NCBI GenBank assembly: GCA_021827445.1
Contig: JAKAVW010000006.1
Span: 1-25,689, forward strand
Origin: Pseudomonadota bacterium
Lineage (GTDB): Bacteria; Pseudomonadota; Gammaproteobacteria; Acidithiobacillales; Acidithiobacillaceae
DNA: 25,689 nt
Direction: 5' to 3'
Numbering within the stretch: position 1 is the stretch's first letter; each line of letters begins with the position of its first letter. The notes below the pieces were generated by a model. It searched no databases. It saw only the letters and a program-made list of their open reading frames with translations, and had not been told where the DNA came from. The position numbers were made by a program, and so were the translations under genes. This document shows positions 23,614 through 25,689 of the stretch, in pieces.

Positions 23614-23946
23614 ATGTACGGTTTTCAAGAAATCACCGCCGATCAGCTTAAAGCCTTGACGGAACAGGGGGATGCATTCACCTTGATTGATGTGCGCTCG
23701 CCCGGCGAAGTCGCCCGGGGTGTCATCGATGGTGCCAGACACCTGCCTTTGCACCTGTTGCCTATGTCACTGCACCAGATGGATAAATCGCAACCAGTGG
23801 TTTTTTACTGCCTGAGCGGTGGGCGTTCGGCACAGGCAGCTGCCTTCGCGGCGGCGCAGGGTTTCGGCCAAGTACTTAATTTGCGGGGAGGAATATCTGC
23901 CTGGGCCAATCTGGGCTTCCCCATTGTGCAGTTGTCTGGTAAATAA
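23614..23946 (+). CDS. Single-domain rhodanese (sulfurtransferase)
   Basis: This 110-residue cytoplasmic rhodanese has LIDVRSPGEVARGVIDGARHLPL and the active loop C66-LSGGRS, in which Cys66 would carry persulfide. The motif and size are those of the rhodanese commonly found with tusA and dsrE in sHdr clusters. It probably loads sulfane sulfur onto TusA or DsrE. The Shine-Dalgarno is weak (ACGAG), and 120 bp separate it from tusA, so it may be a separate transcript. Confidence 0.92.
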   Translation: MYGFQEITADQLKALTEQGDAFTLIDVRSPGEVARGVIDGARHLPLHLLPMSLHQMDKSQPVVFYCLSGGRSAQAAAFAAAQGFGQVLNLRGGISAWANLGFPIVQLSGK

Positions 23947-23994
23947 GGATACTCTAAAATAGGGGTGCTTAATCATCAAATCAAAATATTTGCC

Positions 23995-24022
23995 TTGCTG
24001 TTCATGCTTTTCCTGATAGAGT
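23995..24022 (+). promoter_or_regulatory. Weak candidate promoter before tusA
   Basis: TTGCTG (23995-24000) and TAGAGT (24017-24022) with a 16-bp spacer lie in an AT-rich 120-bp gap between the rhodanese gene and tusA. The matches are partial. Confidence 0.25.
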
Positions 24023-24066
24023 CTTGCAAGTAGTTTTTCAGACATCATAACCGAGGAGGTTAACCC

Positions 24067-24297
24067 ATGGTACAAGAAGACAAGGTACTCGACGCCCGCG
24101 GACTGAATTGCCCGTTGCCGATTCTCCGCACCAAGAAGGCGCTTGGTGAGCTGACCTCTGGACAGGTCTTGAAGATCGTTGCTACTGATCCAGGCGCCGT
24201 AAAGGACTTTGAAGCATTTTCCAAGCAGACCAAGAATCCCCTGCTGGATCAGGCGGAAGCCGCTGGCGAGTTCATCTTTTTTATCCAGAAGGCCTAA
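24067..24297 (+). CDS. tusA: TusA-family sulfur carrier
   Basis: TusA carries persulfide sulfur on the cysteine of its CPxP motif and hands it to downstream proteins. The 76-residue protein has RGLNCPLPILRTKKAL, with C15 and P18 placing the motif at the start of helix 1, and otherwise the full TusA fold. GAGGAGG precedes the ATG, a strong ribosome-binding site. Its neighbours rhodanese, dsrE and hdrC mark it as the TusA of the sHdr lipoate-dependent sulfane oxidation cluster rather than the tRNA-thiolation type. Confidence 0.95.
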   Translation: MVQEDKVLDARGLNCPLPILRTKKALGELTSGQVLKIVATDPGAVKDFEAFSKQTKNPLLDQAEAAGEFIFFIQKA

Positions 24298-24341
24298 TTT
24301 AACAGGGTTGGGAAGTGAAGCCCGACCGGGAGCACAAAACA

Positions 24342-24812
24342 ATGGACGAGAAAAAGTTAGCAATTATTGCCACGAAGGGCACTCTGGATTGGGGCTATCC
24401 GCCCTTCATTCTGGCATCTACCGCAGCAGCACTCGGCTATGGGGTTGAGATATTCTTCACCTTCTATGGTTTGCAGTTGTTGAAGAAGGACTTGAGCCAT
24501 CTGCGCGTGAGCCCGCTCGGGAATCCCGCAATGCCGATGCCGATACCAATGCCGACGCTGATGATGGTGCTTCCGGGTATGGAAGGAATGGCCACATCCA
24601 TGATGAAGAGCAAAATGAAGGCAAAGGGTGTCGCCAGTCTTGAGGAGCTGCGTGAACTCTGTGTTGAGGCTGAAGTGCGGATGATTGCCTGTCAGATGAC
24701 CGTTGATCTTTTCGAGTTTGATACGGCTGATTTCATTGATGGCATTGAACTTGGTGGCGCTGCCTCGTTCTTCGAGTTCGCCGGAGAGTCTGATATTACG
24801 CTCTTTATGTGA
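24342..24812 (+). CDS. dsrE: DsrE-family sulfurtransferase of the sHdr cluster
   Basis: The ATG at 24342 follows GGGAG; an upstream in-frame GTG at 24315 is not favoured. The 156-residue protein has the DsrE/DsrF fold: KKLAIIATKGTLDWGYPPFILA, then ALGYGVEIFFTFYGLQLLKK. A Met/Pro-rich segment at about 60-90 (NPAMPMPIPMPTLMM) is characteristic of DsrE-like proteins in these clusters. Two cysteines are visible, C107 and C117. C117 in MIACQMTVDLF is the likely persulfide carrier. It probably exchanges sulfur with TusA before delivery to sHdr. Confidence 0.9.
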   Translation: MDEKKLAIIATKGTLDWGYPPFILASTAAALGYGVEIFFTFYGLQLLKKDLSHLRVSPLGNPAMPMPIPMPTLMMVLPGMEGMATSMMKSKMKAKGVASLEELRELCVEAEVRMIACQMTVDLFEFDTADFIDGIELGGAASFFEFAGESDITLFM

Positions 24813-24876
24813 ATTACCGATCTGCACAGCGGGTCAACAGGGGTGACGTAATTAATTGCGAGCGAGGAGCGAGTAA

Positions 24877-25563
24877 ATGGCGACTTACGCTGAGATGAAA
24901 GAGATGTTTGACGAAGTCCGCGCGGATTTTCGTTATGACCACGAACTCAATGGATGTTTGAATTGTGGCATTTGTACGGCTACCTGCCCGTCTGCGCAGT
25001 TCTATGATTACAGTCCTCGTGAAATTGTTCAATTATTGTGGACAGAAAATGTCGAGCAAATATATGATGCGATGCAGGAAAAAATCTGGGCTTGCGCGCA
25101 GTGCATGACCTGCGCAGCGCGTTGTCCCTTCAAGAATTCTCCTGGTGGCCTGGTCATGATCATGCGCGAAGTTTCTATTCGCCATGGAATGCAGTCGGCG
25201 AAAGATGTGCTGCGTCCCTTCGGCCGCGTCATGCTCAAACTGATCACCACGGGCAACCAACTCTCTCCGGACATGATTCAGCCCGATCATTTCCCGGATT
25301 GGGGTCCCAATATCCAGAAGGTCGAAGGTGATCTGCGGATCCTGCGTAAAGCTATCCCGGTGCGCACCTTGCAAACCGTGGAAACGGCGTGGGAAGTTTC
25401 GCTGAAAACCTCCGTGGAGATGTACACCATCTGGGAAATGACAGGCGTACTCAAATCCTTGGAAACCATGGACGAGAATCTCTTTGATGTTATTGAAGAT
25501 TTCATTGACGAGAAGCGTGAAGATTATGAAGACTGGCTCGCGAGCCAGAGTGATAAGGACTGA
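24877..25563 (+). CDS. hdrC: HdrC-like iron-sulfur subunit of the sHdr complex
   Basis: This 228-residue protein has two [4Fe-4S] sites, C27-x2-C30-x2-C33-x3-C37P and C73-x2-C76-x2-C79-x3-C83P. An all-helical C-terminal part follows, rich in acid residues at the end (DVIEDFIDEKREDYEDW). It is the sHdrC1 type, expected to pass electrons within the heterodisulfide-reductase-like complex that oxidises protein-bound sulfane sulfur in the cytoplasm. It follows dsrE by 64 bp and is followed 10 bp later by the next gene. Confidence 0.92.
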   Translation: MATYAEMKEMFDEVRADFRYDHELNGCLNCGICTATCPSAQFYDYSPREIVQLLWTENVEQIYDAMQEKIWACAQCMTCAARCPFKNSPGGLVMIMREVSIRHGMQSAKDVLRPFGRVMLKLITTGNQLSPDMIQPDHFPDWGPNIQKVEGDLRILRKAIPVRTLQTVETAWEVSLKTSVEMYTIWEMTGVLKSLETMDENLFDVIEDFIDEKREDYEDWLASQSDKD

Positions 25564-25573
25564 GGAGACCATC

Positions 25574-25689
25574 ATGAGCGACAACAGCACGCAGCAGGGC
25601 GTAGCGGGTCACGGCGCCTTTTTTCAGGACACGAATCTTTCGGCGAACGAAGCCGAAGCGGCTACGGCCTGGGTGCGCAGCCATGTTGA
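25574..25689 (+). CDS. Start of the next sHdr-cluster gene, cut by window edge
   Basis: An ATG at 25574 with GGAG seven bases upstream opens a frame of 38 codons that runs off the right edge. The visible residues (MSDNSTQQGVAGHGAFF, then NEAEAATAWVRSHV) have no motif I recognise and do not show the usual HdrB beginning. In the common order hdrC1-hdrB1-hdrA the next gene would be hdrB1, but that is by position only. Confidence 0.6.
   Translation, partial: MSDNSTQQGVAGHGAFFQDTNLSANEAEAATAWVRSHV

Overview
The window looks like chromosomal DNA of an obligate sulfur-oxidising acidophile of the Acidithiobacillus type (A. thiooxidans / A. caldus side). The reasons are the combination of a sox locus with a sigma-54 activator, a SoeABC-type cytoplasmic sulfite dehydrogenase, and the start of an sHdr cluster (rhodanese, tusA, dsrE, hdrC). 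The assignment rests on gene content read by eye, not on a database search. No tRNA, rRNA, CRISPR array or insertion sequence was seen.

Region 1 (1-7814, all minus strand) is a cell-envelope block. In transcription order it holds mreB, mreC, mreD, a wrecked mrdA (PBP2), rodA, dacA, a ybeD-type gene, lipB, lipA and a YdcF/ElyC-like gene cut by the left edge. It merges what E. coli keeps as two loci (mreBCD, and mrdAB-dacA-ybeD-lipBA). Several junctions overlap as ATGA. The mrdA slot is only 464 bp. It keeps the native start with its membrane anchor and the native end that overlaps the rodA ATG, but the transpeptidase core is gone.

Region 2 (8036-12346, minus strand) is a reduced sox operon: soxY, soxZ, a decayed soxA, a DUF302 gene, soxB, then a clear rho-independent terminator. 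soxA keeps its N-terminal coding part and its exact C-terminal tail, but has lost the haem-binding middle and carries frameshifts. No soxX is present. A good sigma-54 (-24/-12) promoter lies about 200 bp before soxY.

Region 3 (12347-16900, minus strand) is a three-gene signalling unit: a secreted protein with two PhnD-like binding domains, a membrane histidine kinase and an NtrC-type sigma-54 activator (TspS/TspR-like). It has its own near-consensus sigma-54 promoter at 16885-16900, which uses the same bases as the Shine-Dalgarno of the divergent moaC.

Region 4 (16906-25689, mostly plus strand) covers molybdenum cofactor synthesis and cytoplasmic sulfur oxidation. It runs moaC, a small unknown gene on the opposite strand, soeA-soeB-soeC, moaA, rhodanese, tusA, dsrE, hdrC and the first codons of the next gene. 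The likely logic is that sulfane sulfur is handed through rhodanese/TusA/DsrE to sHdr, the sulfite produced is oxidised by SoeABC to the quinone pool, and MoaC/MoaA supply the molybdopterin. The periplasmic Sox branch is regulated by the adjacent two-component system but, as encoded here, lacks SoxAX.
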